Under the pieces are notes generated by a model that saw nothing but the letters and a program-made list of their open reading frames with translations, was not told where the DNA came from and did no database searches. A stretch of DNA of 23,400 nucleotides from Tritrichomonas foetus (taxonomy: Eukaryota; Parabasalia; Tritrichomonadida; Tritrichomonadidae): the NCBI GenBank assembly GCA_001839685.1, contig MLAK01001284.1:1-23400 (forward strand). Reading direction: 5' to 3'. Shown piece after piece: positions 9,086 through 17,600 of this stretch. The position numbers and the translations under genes were made by a program. Position 1 is the first letter of the stretch, and each line of letters starts with the position of its first letter.

Positions 9086-9109
9086 TTTGACCATTTGTCA
9101 ATGGTCAAA
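9086..9109. repeat. Perfect 10-bp inverted repeat with 4-nt loop
   Basis: TTTGACCATT at 9086-9095 and AATGGTCAAA at 9100-9109 are exact reverse complements around TGTC. It lies about 130 bp past the stop of the TBC-domain gene and could form a hairpin or be a dimeric protein-binding site. Confidence 0.7.
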
Positions 9110-9241
9110 TTAGTTCGGTTAATCTAGTTACATCGCCTTTATCGAATATTTCAACTAAAAAGTTTTCTCTCAGGATTAAACAAAATAAATGACATAAATT
9201 ACTCCAAATAATTGATAGTTTCACACATTTTAGTAAGAAAA

Positions 9242-10741
9242 TTATCGATTATTTTTCATCATTTGAACTTGATTCATGATGATATTTTCTGCCTGCTTCC
9301 TTCTTGCCTTTTCAACAACTTGTCTGAGATCATATCTTTCTTCATCAATTTCTTGGTTTCTTGTTGTTGCCTTATGAAGCATTTGCTGTTCATCTTTCAT
9401 AAGCTTATCTAAAACTCTTGTATGTTGTCCTAGTTCATGATTAAATACACTATCTCTATCTTCAAGAAGTTTCATTTCAATATCCATTTCATCTCTTGTC
9501 ATTTGTGCTGCCTCCTCCTTAATGCCCATGAATTGATCCCATGTCGCTTTTCTGGAATCCAGAGTCTTTTGCACATCATCTCTTACATTTTCACATTCAT
9601 TCTTCCATTCTTTAAGTGCATTCTCTTCTTCAATCTTCCTTCTTTGTGTCATTGTTTTTCTTTCATTTAAAGCTCTTTGTTCGATAATATTTTCTTCCAT
9701 TAATTGTTGTCTTTCTTTTCTTCTGAATTCAATCATTTGTTCTTGTTCGATCACTTTTAATGCTTCACGTTGCCTCATCCAGGCCTGTCTTTGTCTTTCA
9801 ATTTTAATCGATTCACGATTAATTTCTTCAGTGAGTTCAATTTGCTGTTTGATAGCGTCGGCTTCGTCTCTGATCCTCTGGAGTTCCTTTTCTCTCCACA
9901 TTGGAGATTTTTGAATAATGGTCATAACAGGATAGAAGCCTTTTGGAAGTGGACTAAATGAATCCTGGTTAGGATTCGCTTTCCAATCCTTTCGATACAT
10001 TTGCTTAGCACGTTTGATAAACTTAACAACATTTTGCTCATCTATAATTTCGAAACTACTGATTGCATAACAAGCGACCAAATATTCAATGAAAACTGGT
10101 CTTGAGCTGATGATGTTGTCAAGTATCATTAATGCAGCATTTGTTGTCGAAACTTCACCGAAAAAGCTTCTTAACACAGGCCAGGCAACTTTCAATGGTG
10201 CTTCTCCTCCATTATCCCTGGCAATTCGATCAATTCGTGATAAGATTGTGATTGGCGGATTCGGAACAAAATGAAGCCAGTCATGACACCAATTCGTAAT
10301 AGCTGTCGCAACAACTTCAAAAGTGATTAGCGAGTCTCGTTTAAACACCTGAAGGAATGGAAAAGCAAGCGCAGGTAACCAATCGCATTCAGCTAAAGGC
10401 GGATGCCAATAAGCTAAGTTTGAAATCAGTCTGACGAGTCTTTGAGATAGAACGTTATATTTCATCGGAAGTCTGTTCGGAAGAGTTCTAACTGTGGGAT
10501 GGCATGGTTGCTGTGCCATCGTAAGGAAAATATCACGATTCATTGGAAGACGAAGAATATACCTCCATAATATTTCGCGGTGTTCTGATGGGAATTGCAA
10601 ATTTAACTTCAAAATATTGATCAATGACTGTTTATTGGGAATTGTTGTTGCGTTAACTTTTGTAGCCAAAGTGGCAACCCTGTGCGTATTCTCTGCGTCA
10701 ACAGAAAAAATAGCAGAACCTTCTCCAAAGAGATTTGCCAT
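9242..10741 (-). CDS. TBC1D31-like protein: TBC domain plus long coiled coil
   Basis: A 499-residue protein. Residues ~45-275 form a divergent TBC (Rab-GAP-like) domain whose segment YWHPPLAECDWLPALAFPF, FEVVATAITNWCHDWLHF and PNPPITILSRID closely resembles the LAFPF...FEVVATLIINWC...PNPPINILS region of human TBC1D31 (WDR67). Residues ~285-495 are a charged coiled coil rich in R, Q, E and K. Canonical TBC catalytic motifs (IxxDxxR and YxQ) are not visible, so GAP activity is doubtful, as in the animal relative. Animal TBC1D31 has N-terminal WD40 repeats and acts at centriolar satellites and in ciliogenesis; this protein has the TBC-coiled-coil part only. A basal-body or flagellar role in a flagellated parabasalid is inference. 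The start has an Inr match eight bases upstream. The family is clear; the orthology is likely. Confidence 0.85.
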   Translation of the reverse strand: MANLFGEGSAIFSVDAENTHRVATLATKVNATTIPNKQSLINILKLNLQFPSEHREILWRYILRLPMNRDIFLTMAQQPCHPTVRTLPNRLPMKYNVLSQRLVRLISNLAYWHPPLAECDWLPALAFPFLQVFKRDSLITFEVVATAITNWCHDWLHFVPNPPITILSRIDRIARDNGGEAPLKVAWPVLRSFFGEVSTTNAALMILDNIISSRPVFIEYLVACYAISSFEIIDEQNVVKFIKRAKQMYRKDWKANPNQDSFSPLPKGFYPVMTIIQKSPMWREKELQRIRDEADAIKQQIELTEEINRESIKIERQRQAWMRQREALKVIEQEQMIEFRRKERQQLMEENIIEQRALNERKTMTQRRKIEEENALKEWKNECENVRDDVQKTLDSRKATWDQFMGIKEEAAQMTRDEMDIEMKLLEDRDSVFNHELGQHTRVLDKLMKDEQQMLHKATTRNQEIDEERYDLRQVVEKARRKQAENIIMNQVQMMKNNR

Positions 10742-10746
10742 TCCAA

Positions 10747-10751
10747 AATGA
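10747..10751 (-). promoter_or_regulatory. Inr consensus TCATT of the TBC gene
   Basis: The minus strand reads TCATT, with its A eight bases before the ATG at 10741. It is an exact Initiator match at a typical distance. Confidence 0.6.
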
Positions 10752-11500
10752 TTTCAAAAATCTTTTAAACGTACAGATTTTAATTGTAAAATTTTTTCAT
10801 ATGGTTAACAAATGATGAGATAACATTAATATTTTTTAATTATTCCGATTTACAGATATTTTATCATTTATTTTTTAAATACACTTTAAAAAACTGGGTT
10901 TCTAAGTTATATAATATATAAATAAATAATCATAATTAAACTTACGTTATGACATTAAATAATCTATGACATCATTTTTATTTTTTACTGCTGTATTCTG
11001 CCAAGTCTGTCTCTTCTAAGTATTAGATGATAGTGTCGATTAATTTAACATTTCTGTGATATAAAATAATCTGATCAATTGACTTCAGTCGATATAAAGT
11101 TCACCTGACTTTTTCATCATTTCTTTCAAATTTCATTAGATTTACTACCAGTTTTCCAAAAAAAAAAAAATAATTCTTCAAATTACTCAAATTCTCAACG
11201 ATTTTATATCAAATATAATTTGTGAAATTTGAAAAGTGTCTATGAATTGAAGATAAGAAGATTTTAAATTTTTGACATTTATTTCAAAAACATGACAGCG
11301 TTTCAGTTAGATCTTCTCAAAAAATTGAATTATTCAGTTGGATTTTTGAATAAGGTTAACTTTTCTAATAAAATTGAATATTAATTCTTCCTTTCTATTC
11401 TATACTTTATGCACTGAAATTCAATAGAGTTTGATGCATAAAAAATTTATGAAAAATTTTTTAAGTCAATTATTTAGTGAATGGAATTTTTGTGATTTGT

Positions 11501-11505
11501 TCACT
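11501..11505 (+). promoter_or_regulatory. Inr consensus TCACT of the kinase gene
   Basis: TCACT is followed directly by TCACA and then the ATG at 11510. Its A is seven bases from the ATG. This fixes the start at 11510 and argues against the longer in-frame reading that begins with GTG at 11477. Confidence 0.6.
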
Positions 11506-11509
11506 TCAC

Positions 11510-12406
11510 ATGTTTTCCATTGGTAAGAAGTATGGTGACTTTTCGATCGATAACATCATATATAAGAACAAGAACAGAACATGTGTCATCTTTGCTTCTT
11601 CCTTACCAAACGGAGAAAAGGTTGCAGTAAAATGTGTATCAAAAAAACAATTCGCAAAGCAAATCCGAAACGAGACCAAAGTTTTTAACGCATTCAAATC
11701 AGACGATAGCAATCTAATTGTCAAGTGCCTTTCCACTTTTTCAAATGCAAATCGGAAATGCTTTGTTCTCAAGTATGCCGAGGCTGGTGACTTATTTAGT
11801 TACATCCAAAGGCGTGAATCCATTTCAGAGGACTCTGTTAAGAAAATTATGTTCCGTGTCTTAAGTAGTGTTTCTGAATTGCATTCAAAAGGATTCATGC
11901 ACCAAGACATCAAGCCAGAAAACATATTTTTGGATGGAGACGAAAGTATGGCAGTTTTAGGTGACTTCGGAAGTGCCGAAAAAATCAAAGATGGTGAGTT
12001 GTCAAATTCTATTTTGGAAACTTTATTTTATCTTGCTCCAGAAGTTCTCAAGATGAAACCACATGACAAAAGCGTTGATATTTGGTCAATTGGTGTCATT
12101 ATGTACCTATTACTTACAGGCGAACTTCCATTTTTCGGAAATGATTTGATCACATTTTTGAACGATATGGAAAATCGTGTCAACAAGTTGGCAAACCTCC
12201 CAGAACTCAGAAATGTTTCTGATGATGCAAAGGACTTAATAATTCAAATGTTGAAGATTAATCCTGAAGAAAGAATTTCTGCATCTGAAGCACTCAAATC
12301 AGAATGGTTCAATGATCAATTTTTTTACCCTTCGATGAATGGTGAAACATTTGAAAAGATTATTAACCAAGCTGATGAATTGTCTGATCATTCAAATGCA
12401 GTCTAA
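11510..12406 (+). CDS. Ser/Thr protein kinase, CAMK-like
   Basis: A 298-residue protein consisting almost only of a kinase domain. Visible motifs: VAVK with Lys41, an alpha-C Glu at about 55 (RNETKVF), catalytic loop HQDIKPEN (Asp133, Lys135, Asn138), DFG with Asp152, and APE at 176-178 with DIWSIGVIMYLLLTGELPF after it. All residues needed for phosphotransfer are present, so it should be active. Two oddities: the Gly-rich loop is replaced by YKNKNRTCVIF, lacking the usual glycines, and HRD is HQD, which makes it a non-RD type that may not need activation-loop phosphorylation. The C-terminal ERISASEALKSEWF block is typical of CAMK/SNF1-like kinases. A short acidic tail follows with no calmodulin-binding or EF-hand region. 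The substrate is unknown. The stop forms TAAA. Confidence 0.92.
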   Translation: MFSIGKKYGDFSIDNIIYKNKNRTCVIFASSLPNGEKVAVKCVSKKQFAKQIRNETKVFNAFKSDDSNLIVKCLSTFSNANRKCFVLKYAEAGDLFSYIQRRESISEDSVKKIMFRVLSSVSELHSKGFMHQDIKPENIFLDGDESMAVLGDFGSAEKIKDGELSNSILETLFYLAPEVLKMKPHDKSVDIWSIGVIMYLLLTGELPFFGNDLITFLNDMENRVNKLANLPELRNVSDDAKDLIIQMLKINPEERISASEALKSEWFNDQFFYPSMNGETFEKIINQADELSDHSNAV

Positions 12407-12567
12407 AACTTTTTGTGTTGTGGATTTTTTCGTAATTTGAATTTTAGAATTCAAGAAAAAGGGAAAAATTGCCAGGTCAATTTAATTCAACATACTGGAT
12501 TATCAAAAATCTAGGGAAATGAATGAAAATCGGTTTTCACACCACATCTCATTTATTTCGTTTTTCG

Positions 12568-12604
12568 AATTTTCATTTTAATTAATGGTTAATAAATGAA
12601 AATT
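12568..12604. repeat. Long imperfect hairpin, 11 + 5 bp stem
   Basis: AATTTTCATTT (12568-12578) pairs exactly with AAATGAAAATT (12594-12604). Inside, ATTAA (12581-12585) pairs with TTAAT (12589-12593) around TGG, with a 2-nt bulge on one side. It lies 160 bp after the kinase stop and may be a 3' transcript structure or a remnant of a small inverted-repeat element. Confidence 0.7.
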
Positions 12605-13154
12605 TTTAATTTCCTGCTTTCCTATTCCACTTTTTCTCTATTTTCTTTCATATAACCTGTGATTTAATTTATAATCAATTGATCTTGTCTGTGGAATTAC
12701 ATTGTATTTGATATAATTACAAAATCTATTTATCCTATTTATTAAACTCTAATCCGAAAAGTCCCATTCATGAAAAATATAGAAATAGTCAAAATATTGA
12801 GATTCCAAATGTGAAAATGCCAAAATCTCACTTGAAGGTGAAAAATATACTCTTTGAAAACTCTTCATGAAGATATTGTAAAATTGCTCCTGAAATTTAT
12901 AAAGTGCATGATATCTATTCGAAACAACATTTGCAGATATCGTTCGTGGATTTTCACAAAAAGTTTAAACACAAATTTTGTGTTGATCTTTTTGCATTGA
13001 AATCATTTGAAAGGTTTCTGCCTGAATGGTGATCTTCTCAGGTCAATTTCGTGTGAACCTCCATTTTATTCAATTATTGTGAATCCGCCCAAAGTTCCAA
13101 CATTGAAAAAACAATCATTCTTCTTCTGAAAATGGTCGAATACTAACAATTAAA

Positions 13155-13220
13155 ATACGATGTCTCACAAAAAAGAATACGATAACTCACAAAAAAGAAT
13201 ACGATGTCTCACAAAAAGTA
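13155..13220 (+). repeat. Three tandem 22-bp units, each with an Inr (TCACA)
   Basis: Units lie at 13155-13176, 13177-13198 and 13199-13220. Each reads ATACGAT, then GT or AA, then CTCACAAAAA and a short purine/T end. Every unit contains TCACA (13165-13169, 13187-13191, 13209-13213), an exact Initiator match. Units 1 and 3 also contain an ATG (13160, 13204). The array ends 28 bp before the ARF-GEF start and is probably its promoter. Confidence 0.85.
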
Positions 13221-13252
13221 ATCGGGAAAAAAAATCCCCACACAAACAATGA
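13160..13252 (+). other. Upstream ORF whose stop overlaps the ARF-GEF start (ATGA)
   Basis: The ATG of repeat unit 1 opens a 30-codon frame that runs through all three units and ends in TGA at 13250-13252, sharing bases with the ATG at 13249. A second, 5-codon ORF runs from 13204 to the TAA at 13219-13221. Both are in the mRNA only if transcription starts upstream of them, so the choice of Inr copy would decide their presence. Translation is not shown. Confidence 0.4.
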
Positions 13253-14370
13253 CAGAAACTGTCGAGCCAGAAACCATTGAGATCATTGGTGAGCTCGAAG
13301 TCGAAGACCAACTGACAGAAGCTGTCTACAATTTTAATGTCTCTCCGAAAACAGGCATCAAAAAATTATGCGAATTTTATCATGTCCCATCCACGCCCGA
13401 AAATATGGCGCACATTCTTCATACGACCGACGGATTAATGTCTGAAAAAATTGGTGAATTTCTCTCAGATGGAAAATCCGAATCAATTTTATTGGCATAT
13501 TTCAAAGAAATGGATTTAAATATGTCTTTTATAAACGCTATTCGCAAATTCATTTCTGGTTCTCTCAGATTGCCCGGTGAGGCTGAACAGATTGATCGAA
13601 TTGTTCATGGGTTTGCTAAAGTCTATGTTTTAGCAAACCCATCGGTTTTCGCTAATTCAGATATTGCATACATCCTGGCGTTCGCAATAATCATGTTAAA
13701 CAGTGATCAACACAATCCGTTGATGTCGAAGCGAATGACAGCCAAAGAATTCATATCAAATATTCGAGGCGCTATTTCGGCAAGTGATATCTCGGATCAC
13801 ACTCTGCAACAAATGTATGATGATATAAAAGAGAATCCGTTGAAATTCGGTGAAGAATCGAAATCTGAATTTCTCGCATTAAGCGCTCCCAAATTACATG
13901 GGTATCTCCGAAGGAAAACGAACAAATGGAATTCGAGATGGAAAAGTCACTTCTTTGTTTTGGCCAATTCTTGTCTGTATTACTTCAAAAGTGATGATCC
14001 AGAAAATAAAGACAATCCAATTGGTATGATTCAACTTGTTGCGGTTAAGGTCAAAATTTGTCCTGACAAACCGAAAAGAATTATTATTTCAAGTATTGAA
14101 TCTAACACTTCACTATCATATGTAAGATTCACGCATCAAAAACCAGAATTATTACAAGATATACATGAGTTGTTTCTTGAAGCGCCTTCTGCTCGTGCAG
14201 CCAAAAAATGGTATTATCGAATCAATCATTCGATTGTTTGTACAGGATACAGCACTAATAATAATAACAATATAGATAACGAGAAAGCTAAAGAACTCAG
14301 AATGATTTCATCGTTTTCTTCAAGTGGAATTGGCAATTCTATTTCGGAGACATCTGAACATACGGAATAA
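13249..14370 (+). CDS. Cytohesin-like ARF guanine-nucleotide exchange factor (Sec7-PH)
   Basis: A 373-residue protein. A Sec7 domain spans about residues 18-205 and has both signature motifs: RLPGEAEQIDR with the glutamic finger at Glu111, and AYILAFAIIMLNSDQHNP. A PH domain follows at about 215-325, starting LHGYLRRKTNKWNSRWKSHF and continuing LANSCLYYF, very close to the cytohesin/ARNO PH domain including the basic phosphoinositide-binding strand. The C-terminal tail carries a run of asparagines and many serines. The inferred role is GDP-to-GTP exchange on ARF GTPases at a phosphoinositide-marked membrane (Golgi, endosome or plasma membrane). The size matches cytohesins (~400 aa) but the N-terminal coiled coil is missing. 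The stop forms TAAA. The 5' part has more GC-ending codons than the rest. Its convergent neighbour is a GRIP golgin, another ARF/ARL-pathway protein. Confidence 0.93.
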   Translation: MTETVEPETIEIIGELEVEDQLTEAVYNFNVSPKTGIKKLCEFYHVPSTPENMAHILHTTDGLMSEKIGEFLSDGKSESILLAYFKEMDLNMSFINAIRKFISGSLRLPGEAEQIDRIVHGFAKVYVLANPSVFANSDIAYILAFAIIMLNSDQHNPLMSKRMTAKEFISNIRGAISASDISDHTLQQMYDDIKENPLKFGEESKSEFLALSAPKLHGYLRRKTNKWNSRWKSHFFVLANSCLYYFKSDDPENKDNPIGMIQLVAVKVKICPDKPKRIIISSIESNTSLSYVRFTHQKPELLQDIHELFLEAPSARAAKKWYYRINHSIVCTGYSTNNNNNIDNEKAKELRMISSFSSSGIGNSISETSEHTE

Positions 14371-14453
14371 ATGTTTACATGTAGAATAATTTGTAATTTC
14401 TTAGATATTTCTTTTCTTTTTTCCATTTGTGGTTTAAGATTGTTGTATAACTA

Positions 14454-14529
14454 TATTGTTGTTGGATAACAATATTGTTGTTGGACAACTTTATTGTTGT
14501 TGGATAACAATATTGTTGTTGGACAACTT
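14454..14529. repeat. Four 19-bp tandem repeats forming two 38-bp units, with palindromes
   Basis: Units at 14454-14472, 14473-14491, 14492-14510 and 14511-14529 share TATTGTTGTTGGA and end alternately in TAACAA and CAACTT, so the true period is 38 bp. The perfect 12-bp palindrome AACAATATTGTT occurs at two joins (14469-14480, 14507-14518). A degenerate unit precedes the array. It lies between the convergent 3' ends of the ARF-GEF and golgin genes. Confidence 0.9.
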
Positions 14530-14614
14530 TATTGTTTTAGTGCAAAAAAAGTTAGGGGAAAAAAATGGTATTTCAGAAATATATTTTTATTATAAACAAA
14601 AAAGAAATTTGTAT

Positions 14615-17600
14615 TTAATGGCCAAAACCAAATAGTCCTGCTGTCTTAGAAAAGAATTGGTGTTGCCTTGCCCATTGTCTTTGAGCAGTTGCAATTTGCT
14701 GCTGATTACATCCGACCAACTCCAAAATCATTGGAATCATTTCATCCCTCTTTGATCCATCCTGTAAGAAAAATTGGAGCATGGTTCTCCTTAAATAGCT
14801 ATTCATTGTTGGATCATTTAAAGCATTTCCAGTATTTTGCTGTTGTTCGTTATTTTGTTGCAAGTGTTGTTGTTGCATCTGGTGTTGTGTCTGTTGTGGT
14901 GTCTGTCTCTGTTGTTGATTTGGTTGACCATTTTGATGTGAATTATGTGGAAACTGTTGGGAAGATGAGTTTGAATGTGAATTTTCAGAATCTTCTGACT
15001 TTTTAAGCGAGAAAGATGAAGTTGCTTCAATCTTTAGAGATATTTGGTTTCGATTTGGCTTGATAAGATTGTTTATTTGGTCTTGCAAATCTTGATTCTT
15101 TTCAAGAAGCTCAGCATAGAGGTGATTTGATCGTTCAACAAGTTTTGACAACTTTTTGTTTTTTAATTTCAAATCGTTCACAGAATCCAAGTCGTTCAAC
15201 TGCCTTTCAAGTTCAACAATTCTTAGTTTAAGTGAATCAATGATTTCATTATCTCCTTGTGGTAATTGAAGCTGTTCGATTTTGGACTGTAATTCGTCAA
15301 TTTTGGATTGCTTCATTTGATCGATTTTGGTAGCTCTTTGGAGCAAGTTTGTCAACTTTTGGATTTTTTCTTCCTTATCATCGCTTGACATTGATTCATT
15401 AGATGCTGCTCTTGTTTGAATCTCCTTTAGTTGTGTCTGTAAGTTGTCATTTGATTCCACAAGTTTTTGATTCTCGATTTTCAATGTATCTAATTTTGAT
15501 TGAAGCACATCAATTTCGAGAACTTGTTTTTGTAGGTTAGAATTTTCTTGTTTAAGGTTTTTATTCAAATTCTGAGTTTCGTGAGTTTCATTTTGAAGAT
15601 TCTCAATGACCTCTCTTAGCTGTGAATTTTCTTCTTTCAGAAATTGAGCGCTTTGTAGTTCTTCAATTTTTGATTGCAATTCTGATACTTCTTTTTTGAA
15701 AGAGTCTTGAATTGAATTCTTTTCATTGGCTAGTTGTTGGCTGAGTTTGATTGAATTGTTTGCTTTTGATTGGAGATCCAAAAGCTGAACTTGTAATTGG
15801 GAAATTTGTTTATGTAATATTTCATTTTCTTGTCGAATGTCAGAAGATTCAATTTCGGCTTGTCTTTCTTGTATACTCATTTCATTACTTTTCATAAGTT
15901 GTTCAATTTTATTCTTCTGGTGATCAACTTCTTCATTATTTTCACTTGGGTCATCCGATAGGGATTTCTGATAACTGTTTGATTTCGTTTCTGGATTTTC
16001 CAAGGATTTTTGAATAACATCATTAAGTTTGGTATTTTCCAAACTCAATTGGGTTAGCTGCTCTGTAAATTGTATTTTTTCATTTGTGAGATCGGAAATT
16101 TGTTCATTCAGTGACGAAATTTCAGATTTCAAATTTTCAATTTCATTTTGCAAATTCATTTTTTCACTTCTTTCTTTTTCGATAGAGTTTTTCACTAAAT
16201 CACTGCTTGAATTTAATTCATCCAATTTCAAATACAACTCTTCCAATTCTTCATCAACTTTCCTTTTGAGTGCTTTAATGTTTTCATTTTCCACTTTGAT
16301 TTGTTCGTTTTCAAATTTGAATGATTCCAATTCAGATTTGATGGAAAGAATTTCAGATGAGTTTGATTGTTGATTTTCCAAAGATTGAGTGAGCTTTTGA
16401 GTCAGATTATCTTTTTCTTGATTCAATTGTTCAATTTCAGTGATGAATTCCTTTTGTGTATTTTCAAAATCGATCAAATGTTGTTTCAATGATTTCTTTT
16501 CTTCATCAATCAAAGATTTTTCTTTTTCAAGTTCATCTATTCTCATATTTAATTTGTTTTCATTTTCATTATTTTGCATGATTTGTTTATTTAATTCATT
16601 AATTCGTTCTTGGAATTCTTTATTTTGATTGGAAAGTTTTTCAATAATTTCGTCCTTTTGGAGTAGCTCTGTTTTAGTTTTTCCAAGTTCTTCTTTTATT
16701 GCATCATTTTTATTTTCTATGAGTTGGTTTTGTAGACTTTGGTTCAATGATTCAATTTTTTGATTTAATTCTTCAACCTTGTTTGAAAGTTTTTCGTTTT
16801 CCAGAGTTTTTTCATGATTTTCTTTTTCTTGGAATGAAATTGTATTCTTTTGTGCACTAATTAAACGCTTGTAGTCATCGATTTGATGATTCTGTTCTTC
16901 AATTTTGTTCAACTTATCAATGAGTTCATTTTGATGGAAATCACACTTTTCTTTCATTTGATTTAAAATTTCATTTTGAGATTGATAGTTTTGCTTAATT
17001 TCATTTTCTTTGGCCTCTAAAGTCACAATTTGTTTGGACATTTCTTCTCTTTCGTTTGATAAAGATTCGGTTAACTCGGTTAATTCCAGTATTTCAGTTT
17101 TTTGTTGAAGATTTTCTTTCAATTTAGCATCAAAATCAGCTTTTAGTTGTGAATGTGAAGCTTGAAGTGATTCAAGTTCATTCAATGTCATTTTCATCTT
17201 GATTTCTTCGTTTTCTTTTGATTCATTCAGAACTTCAATTTTTTGCTTTTCTATTTGAAGGGACTCGAATAGATTATTTCTCTCTGTTTCTAAAGAATTC
17301 AATTTCAGTTTCAAATTTGTCAATTCATTTGACAATTCCAATTTTTCTGAATTGTCGGAATTTCGGGTTTGCTGAAGTGCTTCATTCAAAACTTTGATTT
17401 GGTTTTCAAGATCCATCATGTTAGCATTCTTTAGGGAAATTTCTTCATTTTGTTGGGAAATGATTGCTGTTTTTTGTGAAATAAGTTCATTATTTTGAGA
17501 AATTTCTTGATTTAATTTCTCTATTTGGTTGTTTTGTTGAGAAAGTGATTCATCTTTAAAGGAAATTTCTTTTTCTTTCTGTAAAATTATTTCTTCTTTT

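Larger units (their letters stand above)
8459..9241. other. AT-rich spacer between two minus-strand genes
   Basis: About 780 bp with no supported gene. It holds the saposin promoter at its left end. Two symmetric sites stand out: a perfect 14-bp palindrome, AAGGTAATTACCTT, at 8986-8999 and a 10-bp perfect inverted repeat with a 4-nt loop at 9086-9109. A minus-strand TAAA a few bases past the TBC-gene stop may be its poly(A) signal. Confidence 0.5.
10742..11509. other. Divergent promoter spacer between TBC and kinase genes
   Basis: About 770 bp of AT-rich DNA with initiators at both ends and a run of 12 A residues near 11159-11170. I see no gene or RNA in it. Confidence 0.5.
12407..13248. other. 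Spacer between kinase and ARF-GEF genes
   Basis: About 840 bp with no supported gene. It contains a small hairpin (TGAAAA at 12524-12529, TTTTCA at 12534-12539, TCGG loop), a long hairpin at 12568-12604, and the 22-bp repeat array before the ARF-GEF start. Confidence 0.5.

Noticed and set aside
11477..11509. Longer N-terminus for the kinase starting at 11477
   Set aside because: It would begin with GTG, which is not expected in a eukaryote. TCACT at 11501-11505 places the mRNA start after it, and the ATG at 11510 is adjacent.
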